Below, piece after piece: positions 45,986 through 55,314 of a DNA stretch of 64,000 bases (position 1 is the first letter of the stretch; every line of letters begins with the position of its first letter). The DNA lies in NCBI RefSeq assembly GCF_019703515.2, contig NC_059356.1, positions 26,837,197 to 26,901,196 on the forward strand. The letters are read 5' to 3'. This stretch comes from Myxocyprinus asiaticus. Taxonomy: Eukaryota > Chordata > Actinopteri > Cypriniformes > Catostomidae. The notes under the pieces were generated by a model that worked only from the letters and a program-made list of their open reading frames with translations, made no database searches and was not told the origin of the DNA. The position numbers and the translations under genes were made by a program.

Positions 45986-46458
45986 ATGAAAATAATCATT
46001 TATTCATTCTTAATACTATTATTTTTACATGGTCAGTAAATAATGACATTTGTCGAGCATTTTCTCTATTGATTTGGACTCGCTTTGCTTTTATTAGCTC
46101 TTAATGCATTTTGCTGACTTTTCAGTGTTTTACCATTTTCTCTTTTCCACAGAAATTCATTGTCAAACCTTCACTCAGTCTGAGGCAGTGGTGAAAAAAC
46201 CTGGGGAATCTTTTAGGCTGGTCTGTACCGCCTCTGGATATACATTCAGCAGCCACTGGGCAGCTGTGGTGAGACAGGCTCCTGGTAAAGCACCTGAATG
46301 GGTTGCAACTATTGGCACATCCAGTTCTCCTATATACTATTCCCAGTCTGTCCAAGGAAGGTTCACAATATCCAGAAGTGACTCCATTAGTCAGCTGTAC
46401 CTACAAATGAACAGCCTGAAGACTGAAGACACTGCTGTGTATTATTGTACTAGAGAGT
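45986..46458 (+). CDS. ighv: VH7, IGHV open reading frame without the framework-2 Trp
   Basis: Leader exon 45986-46031 ([15 protein letters not shown]), donor GTCAGTAA, 121-bp intron, V exon 46153-46458. The domain is fully open: [29 protein letters not shown] (first Cys), [44 protein letters not shown] (second Cys). The invariant Trp at the start of framework 2 (usually W in SWVRQ) is Val here (AAVVRQ), which should harm packing against the disulfide. The octamer and heptamer each have one mismatch. Best described as an ORF of doubtful function. Same family as VH4. Confidence 0.92.
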
Positions 46459-46497
46459 CACTGTGAATGAGTCCAATGTCAAAGCCATACAAAAAAC
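46459..46497 (+). promoter_or_regulatory. RSS of VH7
   Basis: CACTGTG (6 of 7), a 23-bp spacer and ACAAAAAAC (8 of 9). Confidence 0.85.
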
Positions 46498-46762
46498 AAC
46501 TTCCTCATTCCTGTATAATGCTAATTCTTCAAGAAATACATACCAAAGGCTAGCATTTGCATTCATTATGCAATGTAATTCAAAAAAGAACAATAACAAC
46601 AATATGATTTTTTATCATTTATGTCTTCAAAGTATCTTTTCTCATGCTTCAGATGTACAGTTCCTTTTCCAAGAGGTGGCACTCTTGTCCATAAGATGAA
46701 CTATTTGTCTTAGTGGGATCTCACTGGTTGACTGACACAAACATCACTGACAGAATTTAGTG

Positions 46763-47000
46763 TTCCCTATCTGTCACTCATTCGACGTTGTGTCGATGTA
46801 GTGACACTAGGGGTCACTCTTGGGAGCCCGAGACACCTCTGGTCTTTGATAAAAGGCCAATGAAAATTGGCGAGTGGTATTTGCATGCCACTCCCCCGGA
46901 CATACGGGTATAAAAGGAGCTGGTATGCAACCACTCATTCAGATTTTCTCTTCGGAGCCGAACGGTCATGCTCACTGAGCTGAAATACTACTGTTCATCC
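46763..47000 (+). repeat. Left inverted terminal repeat and promoter of DIRS copy 2
   Basis: Contains ATTTGCAT (46879-46886), the immunoglobulin octamer in inverse orientation, and TATAAAAGGAGC starting at 46909, 23 bp further on. The TATA lies about 290 bp upstream of the gag ATG at 47196, so this repeat is the likely promoter of the element. Confidence 0.85.
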
Positions 47001-47195
47001 ACCTCTGCTGGATCTGACGGTGCATTTCAGTGGCTTCTCCCTCCTCTGCACTGGTGCACTGCAGAGAACACACCTGGGCGCTTCGGCAGAAAAAGAGAGT
47101 ATATTTTCTGAAAGAGTTTATTTCTTTAAAAGATAATATTTTTCTAAAAGAGTGGCACACACGGACCGTCTTTTTAAAGACGCGTCTTTTTAAAG

Positions 47196-47693
47196 ATGCC
47201 TTTCCGATTGTATGTTATTCCTGGTTGCGGTCGTTATCTCTCAACTTTGGATGGTCATAATCGCTGTCTTTCGTGTCTGGGCGCGACCCACATGGAGGCA
47301 GCGTTCGTGGATGGTTCATGTTCTCACTGCAAGAACATGACCATGGAAACGTAACGGTTGCAGCAAGCCACCCCAGCGGCTCCCCACCTCGGCCTTTCTA
47401 CCTACGGGTTTGTGGCCAGCGTGGCTAACACTGAGGGCGATTTGGGGACCCCAATGGAATCGCCTCTGCCGGGTATCCCCCCACAGACCTCCCATTCCCC
47501 AGCATGCTCGTCTGCCCCAGTCAGGCTTCCGGATGAGTCCACCGGCTCGTCTCATGGCGAGTCTGGCCTCTTGTTCGGAGCCCGCAAAGATGATGAGCTC
47601 TCGAGCTCAGCATCGGAGAGCGGGCTTGTCCAGTCGGACGCAGAAGCCTCAGCTGGGCTCCTCCCCGGGGACAATTGCCCAGTCACAGGCTGA
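47196..47693 (+). pseudogene. DIRS copy 2 Gag, N-terminal part
   Basis: ATG at 47196 starts MPFRLYVIPGCGRYLS with a Cys pattern (CGRYL, CLSCLGATH, CSHCKNM) suggesting a metal-binding module. An in-frame TAA follows MTMET near 47351. The same frame then continues (SLPGIPPQTSHSPACSS) to 47693, after which the frame changes. Gag would package element RNA. Broken. Confidence 0.7.
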
Positions 47694-48873
47694 TGCAGAG
47701 ATGACGGACATGCTTTCCCAGGCGGCCGCGAGCGTCAGGTTAGATTGGAACCCTCCGTTCTCCCCTGAACCCACGTGGCTCGATGATTGGTTCCTGGGCT
47801 CGCGGCGCCGCTCAAAGCAGCCACACCCCGCTCCAGTGCCTTTCTTCCTGGAAGTGCACGAGGAGCTGACGAAATCGTGGGGGGCACCTTTTACTGCCCG
47901 GATCCGATTCCTCAGTTCCCCCGCCCTTCACTACCCTCGATGGCGGGGCGGCCAGGGGCTATACGTGATTACCCCGGTGGATAAGGCACTCACGGTGCAC
48001 CTATGTCCGCAGTGCGCCGCCACCTGGTGCGGACACCCAAAGCTCCCGTCCAAGCCCTGTATGTTCACGTCATCCCTGACAGCTAAAGCCTACAGCGCCA
48101 CTGGACAAGCCACCTCTGCCCTGCATGCCATGGCTCTCCTGCAGGTCCACCAAGCCAAGGCGCTAAAAGAACTGCACGAGGGTAGTTCTGCCCCAGATCT
48201 GATGCAGGAACTGCACTCGGCGATCGACCTCGCTCTCCGAGCGATGAAGCACATGTTAGTTTGGACAGACAACACAGCAATGGTAGCATATGTCAATCGC
48301 CTGTGCTCTCGTTGTATGTCACAACTCGCCCGCCTTCTCCTCCTGGAGTCAGCAGCACTTCAAGTCGCTGAGAGCCACTCACATCCCGGGCAACCTCAAC
48401 ACTACAGTGGATGCGCTGTCATGGCAGGTTACCCTCATGGGAGAGTGGAGTCTCCACCCTCAGGTGGTCCAGCTGATTTGGAGTCGATTCGGAGAGCCAC
48501 AGGTGGACCTGTTTGCCTCCCAAGAATCCTCTCACTGCCCGCTCTGGTACGCCCTGACCGAGGCCCCCTCGGCATAGACGCGCTGGCTCACAGCTGGCCC
48601 CCTGGCCTGTGCAAATATGCGTTTCCCCCAGTGAGCCTACTTGCACAGACCCTGTGCAAAGTCAGAGAGGACGAGGAGCAGTTTGTCCTGGTAGCACCCA
48701 ACTGGCCTACCCAGACGTGGTTCTCGGACCTCACGCTCCTCGTGACAGCTCCCCCCAGGCAAATTCCCCTGAGGAAGGACCTTCTTTCTCAGGGAAGGGG
48801 CACCATCCGGCACCCGCGCCCAGACCTCTGGAATCTCCATGTGTGGCCCCTGGACGGGACGCGGAAGACCTAA
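47410..48873 (+). pseudogene. DIRS copy 2 Gag-RNase H fusion ORF
   Basis: A 487-codon open frame formed by internal deletion. Its early part is out of frame with Gag; from about 47690 it reads Gag (LDWNPPFSPEPTWLDDWFLG, AMALLQVHQAKALKELHEG). At about 48250 it passes directly into RNase H (MLVWTDNTAMVAYVNR), with the whole reverse transcriptase missing. After about 48300 RNase H continues in another frame (48290-48577, RATHIPGNLNTTVDALSW, PQVVQLIWSRFGEPQVDLFA). The long ORF is therefore a deletion product, not a normal protein. Confidence 0.78.
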
Positions 48874-48875
48874 GC

Positions 48876-49860
48876 TGTCTCCCACCTGTGATGGTAGACA
48901 CGTTCACTCAGGCTAGGGCTCCCTCTACGAGGCGCCTGTATGCCTTTAAGTGGCGTCTGTTCATTAAGTGGTGTTCTTCGCGTCAGGAAGACCCCCAGAG
49001 ATGCGCAGTCAGATCAGTGCTTTCCTTCCTGCAAGAGAGGTTGGAAGGGAGGCTGTCCCCTTCCACCTCGAAGGTGTACATTGCTGCCATAGCAGCACAC
49101 CACGACGCAGTCGATGGTAAGTCCTTAGGGAAGCATGATCTGATCATCAGGTTGAATCCCTCCAGGCCGTGCCTCGTTCCCTCATCGGACCTCTGTAGTT
49201 CTTCAGGGTCTACAGAGAGCCCCCTTTGAGCTTTGCAGTCAGCCGAACTTAAGGCACTCTCCTTGAAGACTGCCCTCCTGACTGTGCTCACTTCCATCAA
49301 GAGGGTAGGTGACCTGCAAGCGTTCTCTGTCAGAGAAACGTGCCTGGAGTTCGGTCCAGGTTACTCTCACGTGATCCTGATACCCTGACCGGCTATGTGC
49401 CCAAGGTTCCCACCACTCCTTTAGGGACTAGGTGGTGAACCTGCAAGTGCTGCCCCAGGAGGAGGCAGACCCAGCCCTGTCGTCGCTGTGTCCGGTGCGT
49501 GCTTTACGCATCTATTTGGATCGCACACAGAACTTTAGAATCTCTGAGCAGCTCTTTGTCTGCTTTTGGTGCACAGCGGAAAGAAAGCGCTGTCTCCAAG
49601 CAGAGGATCGTCCACTGGCTCGTTGATGCTGTAACTATGGCATATCTCGCCCAAAACATGCCCTCGGTAGGGCTACGAGCCCATTCTACCCGTGGTGTAG
49701 CGGCTTCTTGGGCCTTGGCCAGGGGTGCCTCTCTAACAGACATTTGCAGAGCAGCGGGCTGGGCAACACCCAACACCTTTGCAAGGTTCTACAACCTCCG
49801 GGTGGAACCGGTTTCGTCCCAGGTAGTGGCATGCAACAAGCGGATAAGCCCGGGATAGCC
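48876..49860 (+). pseudogene. DIRS copy 2 tyrosine recombinase, frameshifted
   Basis: The N-terminal SAM-like core (STRRLYAFKWRLFIKWCSSR, AVRSVLSFLQERLEGRLSPS) lies in one frame to about 49230. The C-terminal catalytic part lies in another (49499-49858) with AHSTRGVAASWA (His and second Arg) and FARFYNL (Tyr nucleophile). The middle carries a frameshift near 49160 and others before 49500. The enzyme would cut and rejoin DNA to integrate circular element DNA. This copy cannot make an intact protein. Confidence 0.85.
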
Positions 49861-50580
49861 GGCCAGGTGTATCGCTTGCACATAGCGCCTTAAACCTCCT
49901 TTTGAGCTGAAGACGTGCGCTGTTAATTCCCAGTAGTGTTCACAAAATTTGTTCCCTGGTTGACTTCCTCCGAGCCCTGTGGCAGTCGAGTTTTCGGAGA
50001 GACTCGCTGCCGGCCCAGTACACACGCTAACTAATAGCCCGGTTCTGGGGTAGGTGCTCCGCATGTGGCGGTTCCCTGTAAGGCTAACCCCATGCGATCT
50101 ATATCTTCCGCTAATTCGTTTCCCTGCTGGCAAACTGCGTCTTCCTTGGGCAGAGCCCCACTGCCCCAGTCTCCATTTTGTAGTAACTCCTCCCCCATTG
50201 GGCAGGATCTACCTTGAAGGCTCTCCACATGGTTGGAAAGACCATGTGATGTATTCTTCCACTTAAATACCCCCCCTTCTCTTGGGGCGAGGTGTGGTCT
50301 CTGCGGTGTCCTCCCCTTGGGAGGGACACCCCCCGACTAGACCTGGCGGCCCAGTCGGATAATCCCCCTTCTTTTTTAGGGAGTGGAAAAAGAGAAGGGG
50401 AAAGAGGCCATGACTGGGTTAAGCCTGTCTCTATCTTTGGGTAGTCGACTTGTCCCCAAAAAGGGCCGTTCGACACTCATAACTGTGTTGGGGGAGGTTA
50501 CGTGTCGACTTGGTGTGCTGGCTATGAGGCACACAGCAAGTCTGCCCACCGCACACCGCCAGTTCACGTAACACCGTTCA
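49861..50580. other. DIRS copy 2 3' region
   Basis: Matches 5890-6235 of copy 1 and the inverted 38700-39130 of copy 3 in its second half. ORFs here are not conserved between copies, so I treat it as non-coding element DNA. Confidence 0.6.
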
Positions 50581-51293
50581 GCCTTGTGGCGTTTTGTATA
50601 GGGACCCCTAGTGTCACTACATCGACACCAACGTCGAGTGAGTGACAGATAGGGAACGTCATGGTTACTGGTGTAACCTCCATTCCCTGATGGAGGGAAC
50701 GAGACATTGGTCCCTCCTGCCACAACGCTGAACTACCCGCTGAAATGGCCGGACCTTATATCGGCTCCTCAGCGTAAAACCTGAATGAGTGGTTGCATAC
50801 CAGCTCCTTTTATACCCGTATGTTTGGGGGAGTGGCATGCAAATACCACTCACCAATTTTCATTGGCCTTTTATCAAAGACCAGAGGTGTCTCGGGTCCC
50901 AAGAATGACCCCTAGTGTCACTACATCGACACCAACGTCTCGTTCCCTCCATCAGGGAACGGAGGTTACACCAGTAACCATGACGTTCCCTGATGGAGGG
51001 AATGAGACGTTGTGTCCCTCCTGCCACAACGCTGAACTACCCGCTGAAATGGCCGGACCTTGTCTCGGCTCCTCAGCTTAAAACCTGAATGAGTGGTTGT
51101 ATACCAGCTCCTTTTATACCTGTATGTCCGGTGGAGTGGCATGCAAATACCACTCGCCAATTTTCATTGGCCTTTCATCAAAGACCAGAGGTGTCTCGGG
51201 CTCCCAAGAGTGACCCCTAGTGTCACTACATAGACACAACGTCTCGTTCCCTCCATCAGGGAACGGAGGTTACACAAGTAACCATGATGTTTT
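50581..51293 (-). repeat. Right inverted terminal repeats of DIRS copy 2, doubled
   Basis: Two direct copies (about 50640-50980 and 50981-51293) of the terminal repeat, both inverted relative to 46763-47000. Each keeps a perfect ATGCAAAT (50837-50844 and 51141-51148) and the complement of the TATA box (CCTTTTATACC). Copy 1 has only one at its right end. Confidence 0.85.
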
Positions 51294-51988
51294 TCTTTTA
51301 ACCAAGAAACTTTTTTTTTTTTTTTTGCTGTAAATAAATGCCTGCATATTTACCATAATTTGAAGTCTAGAGAAGCCTCACATAACTCTTGATTTTTGAG
51401 AGCATACTGTATTTCCAAGTTAAACTATGTTCTCATTTTCCCTTTATACAGTAATTCAGCTCCTGGCATTTAATGTGTAAATGTGTTTTTCGATGCACCA
51501 AGTATCTCTTGAAGATTTACCATCATTTCTGATTGCAATTAACATATGTGTAACTTTCTCAAAATACATTTTGAAAAAACAAACAAACAAACAGAAAAAA
51601 AACAGCAAAAGAAAACTAATTAAATACCCCTTTGTTATTTAATAATTCATGCATTAGCTTCCTTATTTCCTTAAAAAAAAGTTGATGTCAGTAGGAAAGA
51701 TATGTAATGACTTCAAAGAACTTCTTTGCACCAAAAGGCCCCCCAGGGGTATATAGTGATATCGTGTAGATATAGGGGCAACAATTATAGGGCAAAATTT
51801 GTCAACTAATGCAAATACAGAGAGCAGGATGCTAGTAACAAATAAAAAAATAAAATAAATAACAACTACAGAAAATGGTCATTTCCATCACATTTGGCAT
51901 TTCATAGCATCTCAAGTATTCTATTTGGCATTTCAAAACATCTCAAGTATTCTTAAGTATTGGGTGGGGGTGGGGGTGGGGGGGATAA

Positions 51989-51996
51989 ATGCAAAT
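51989..51996 (+). promoter_or_regulatory. Octamer of VH8
   Basis: A perfect ATGCAAAT, 126 bp before the ATG, directly preceded by the G-rich tract at 51961-51984 (runs of five to seven G). Confidence 0.88.
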
Positions 51997-52114
51997 GTCC
52001 TCCTTTTACTCCTTTTCATTATGTAAACAGGAGCATACAGACACAATAAAGAGCTCCTCATGTTCTGCAGTGGACAGTGTCACAGGCCCCAACTGAGAGA
52101 CTACAAACGGAATC

Positions 52115-52599
52115 ATGCACTTTATATTACTATTGTTGATATCAGCTACATTGCCCAGTGAGTATTTGCCTCCCACAATACTTCCATGCACGCACTCATA
52201 TCTTTATTTATATATAATTCATAATCCATTATGTTACCGCTATATTTATATTAATTGTTACTCTTTCAACATTTGTTTAATAAATGTTACTAGTTGTTTA
52301 CTGTATTGAGTTGAATCAACCTGCTGGCATGGTGGTGGTAAAACCTGGGGAATCGTTTTCCATCGCCTGTAAGATTACTGGATATTCAGCATCAGGTGGC
52401 TGTACCAACTGGATACGACACTCAACTGGAAAAGCACTGGAATGGATTGGCTGGTTCTGTACATCTAGTAATACAGGCACCAGTGACTCAATGAAGAATA
52501 AGATCAGCTTCTCTGCTGAAACTTCAAGCAACACAGTTACCTTGAAAGGGCACAATTTTGAGATTCAGGACACAGCTGTATATTACTGTGCTCGGAATA
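52115..52599 (+). CDS. ighv: VH8, IGHV segment, apparently functional
   Basis: Leader exon 52115-52157 (MHFILLLLISATLP), donor GTGAGT, 136-bp intron, V exon 52294-52599 after TTACTAG. It is open throughout: VYCIELNQPAGMVVVKPG, SFSIACKITG (first Cys), CDR1 YSASGGCTN with an extra Cys, WIRHSTGKALEWIG (Trp present), CDR2 WFCTSSNTGTS with another extra Cys, KNKISFSAETSSNT and QDTAVYYCARN (second Cys). Promoter and RSS are good. The two extra Cys are well placed for a second, CDR1-CDR2 disulfide. It would supply a V exon for V(D)J joining. Confidence 0.94.
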
Positions 52600-52638
52600 C
52601 ACAGTGCCACACATTGCCAAGGGACCTGTACAATAATC
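52600..52638 (+). promoter_or_regulatory. RSS of VH8
   Basis: CACAGTG, a 23-bp spacer and ACAATAATC (7 of 9). Confidence 0.88.
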
Positions 52639-53141
52639 TTTTTATTTTTTTATTTATTTATTTATTTTTTTGCTGAGACATTTAAGATGTACACAAACTT
52701 AAATTATTTTAATCACATAAAAGTGCATAGAATTCCATATTCCTTTATTTATTTATTTATTTATTTATTGTTATGTATGTATTTATTTGCCATATGTTTC
52801 GTATTATTTTTTAATCCTTCAGTCTTTATTTTCAATAGTGCACTGAAAGAACTGCACATGTACAATCTCAATGTACTTCATATACAGCCAGTACAACTCA
52901 TAAATAATTATTTATTTTCACACTCATTTACAGTATTTGTTCAGTGGGAATCAACTGGTGTCAGATGCAGTGAAAGATCCAACAAATATATTCATAATTT
53001 CTGTTGACACAGGGTAGAACAATAATACAAGATCATTTAAAAGATTTTTATTATAAATCTCAAATAATATTTATGCTACACATGTAAGATAAAAGGTGAT
53101 AGGCAGTTTGTCTCACTAAGATCATAATGTTTTAGGTCAAT

Positions 53142-53703
53142 TAGGGTGTCCAAACTACGGCCCACGGGCCATCTGTTGTGTACCGACTGCTCTGATGCGG
53201 CCCGTGAGAGATTTTAGAAATAGAACAGAATTTGTCTCGCTGTTGAGAAATGATATGTATTGTTCATAGAGCACTATATATAAATTATATATAATGTACT
53301 GTGTCATTCTTTTATTCAAAACACATGTTAAAACACATGTGATAGAGTGTAATGCTACTCTTAAAGTAGAATTTTAAGAACTATATCAGATGGTTTACAA
53401 AAAAAAAAAAAAAAAGTAAAAAGAAAGCAGGGCATTTTTTGCTCCCACATTTTGAACTTTAAGGCATTTTTTTGTCACTTTGGGGTCATTTTGCCCCGAG
53501 CCCCCCTTGACCCTGCATCACTGTTCTTTTACAAGCATTGTTGGTGAGAGAAATATTTTTAACACAAAATGTGATTAAAACTTGCACAATATTAAGCATA
53601 CAATATAAAGATGATGCAATAGTGGCAATCTAGTTGCATCTAACCTTTTTTTCTTATTTTTACAATGATGCGTCCCCCAGTTGAAAGATTCTGGACACCC
53701 CTG
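53142..53703. mobile_element. hAT-like non-autonomous element
   Basis: About 560 bp whose ends are inverted copies of AGGGTGTCCA (left AGGGTGTCCAAACTACGGCC; right TCTGGACACCCCTG). CAGGGGTGTCC ends are typical of Charlie-like hAT repeats. No ORF. In unit C the left half is deleted; near VH1 the left end survives at 8704. Confidence 0.5.
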
Positions 53704-54664
53704 AGCTATGGCCAACCTTTCATAAGTAAACATTAGTGTTTTATTGGGAGTACAGAAGGCGAGATGTCGAGAACATGCTTATTAATATATGCCCTTACCC
53801 AAACCCCTCATCTAAACCCAGCCGATCTGTAAACATGATAGGAAGCTGTTGTGTGTGACTTTAGTAAGAAACAGTAGCGTATTAGATGGAAACAATGTCA
53901 CACAACATGATTGGCTGTAGTGAAAGTCGTATGAATTCATAGGAGAATAGTCATATGATAACATATGAATTAGCCAAATTTAGAGAAATCGTATGAATCC
54001 TTACAATTTCACAGTGTGTTGGTGTGGTGATTGTCTGATGGGAAAAGTGTTCAGCTACTGCTATTGGCCCTTCAATAATGCAGAATGGGTGAGGAAGGGT
54101 AGCCAGTGGAATTTTTGGTGCCCCCTTATCAGGGATTCATGCCCTGCGCAGAGTCCGAAATATGCGTATAGGGAGCAGATAGGGTAAAATGGGGCTAAAG
54201 GCACATCTTAATGAAAATGTGATTTTTTTTTTCTGGTCACAGGGTTTAAAGATTTAAGAAATAATAATAAAAAAATACATTTATTAAATATTGATGGAGC
54301 AACATAATTTGTGTGAAAATAAATAATAACAGAAGGCTGTTTTGATTAAAATTCGTAATTTGTTTTTAAAAAAGGTGGAGAGGATGCCTTTTATCCCATA
54401 CTTAGGGTAAAAAGGCCCCCCAGAGGTATATAGTGATATCGTGTAGATATAGGGGCAACAATTATAGGGCAAAATTTGTCAACTAATGCAAATACAGAGA
54501 GCAGGATGCTAGTAACAAATAAAAAAATAAAATAAATAACAACTATAGAAAATGGTCATTTCCATCACATTTGGCATTTCATAACATCTCAAGTATTCTA
54601 TTTGGCATTTCAAAACATCTCAAGTATTCTTAAGGAGTGGGTGGGGATGGGGGTGGGGGGATAA

Positions 54665-54672
54665 ATGCAAAT
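54665..54672 (+). promoter_or_regulatory. Octamer of VH9
   Basis: A perfect ATGCAAAT, 126 bp before the ATG, preceded by a G-rich tract at 54639-54660. Confidence 0.88.
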
Positions 54673-54790
54673 GTCCTCCTTTTACTCCTTTTCATTACGT
54701 AAACAGGAGCATACAGACACAATAAAGAGCTCCTCATGTTCTGCAGTGGACAGTGTCACAGGCCCCAACTGAGAGACTGCAAACGGAATC

Positions 54791-55275
54791 ATGCACTTTA
54801 TATAACTATTGTTGATATCAGCTACATTGCCCAGTGAGTATTTGCCTCCCACAATACTTCCATGCATGCACTCATATCTTTATTTATATATAATTCATAA
54901 TCCATTATGTTACCGCTATATTTATATTAATTGTTACTCTTTCAACATTTGTTTAATAAATGTTACTAGTTGTTTACTGTATTGAGTTGAATCAACCTGC
55001 TGGCATGGTGGTGGTAAAACCTGGGGAATCGTTTTCCATCGCCTGTAAGATTACTGGATATTCAGCATCGGGTGGCTGTACCAACTGGATACGACACTCA
55101 ACTGGAAAAGCACTGGAATGGATTGGCTGGTTCTGTACATCTACTGATACAGGCACCAGTGACTCAATGAAGAATAAGATCAGCTTCTCTGCTGAAACTT
55201 CAAGCAACACAGTTATCTTGAAAGGGCACAATTTTGAGATTCAGGACACAGCTGTATATTACTGTGCTCGGAATA
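54791..55275 (+). pseudogene. ighv: VH9, IGHV with a leader nonsense codon only
   Basis: The same structure as VH8: leader exon 54791-54833, V exon 54970-55275. The V exon is open and differs from VH8 by only a few residues (CDR2 TSTDTG for TSSNTG, VILKG for VTLKG). Both framework Cys, the framework-2 Trp and the CDR1/CDR2 Cys pair are present. The fifth leader codon is TAA where VH8 has TTA, which would stop translation after four residues. Promoter, splice sites and RSS are intact. It is therefore a very young pseudogene, possibly still usable as a donor in recombination, or a polymorphic or misread base. Confidence 0.93.
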
Positions 55276-55314
55276 CACAGTGCCACACATTGCCAAGGGA
55301 CCTGTACAATAATC
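55276..55314 (+). promoter_or_regulatory. RSS of VH9
   Basis: CACAGTG, a 23-bp spacer and ACAATAATC, identical to VH8. Confidence 0.88.

Larger units (their letters stand above)
46763..51293 (+). mobile_element. DIRS-like retrotransposon copy 2, internally deleted
   Basis: Bounded by inverted terminal repeats rather than LTRs: 46763 onward (GTTCCCTATCTGTCACTCAT) returns inverted at 50590-50660 and again to 51293. Between them lie gag, a gag-RNase H junction with the reverse transcriptase deleted, a tyrosine recombinase and a 3' region. No short target duplication is seen, in keeping with recombinase-mediated insertion. The combination of inverted repeats and tyrosine recombinase defines the DIRS group. 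Confidence 0.9.
51734..54411 (+). repeat. Tandem duplication unit B (carries VH8)
   Basis: About 2.68 kb from AAAAGGCCCCCCAG to the next copy of that string at 54412. It contains a G-rich tract, octamer, VH8, RSS, T-rich tail, a hAT-like repeat and unassigned sequence. It is nearly identical to unit C; VH1 with 8700-8810 and 11319-11440 is an older third relative. Confidence 0.92.
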
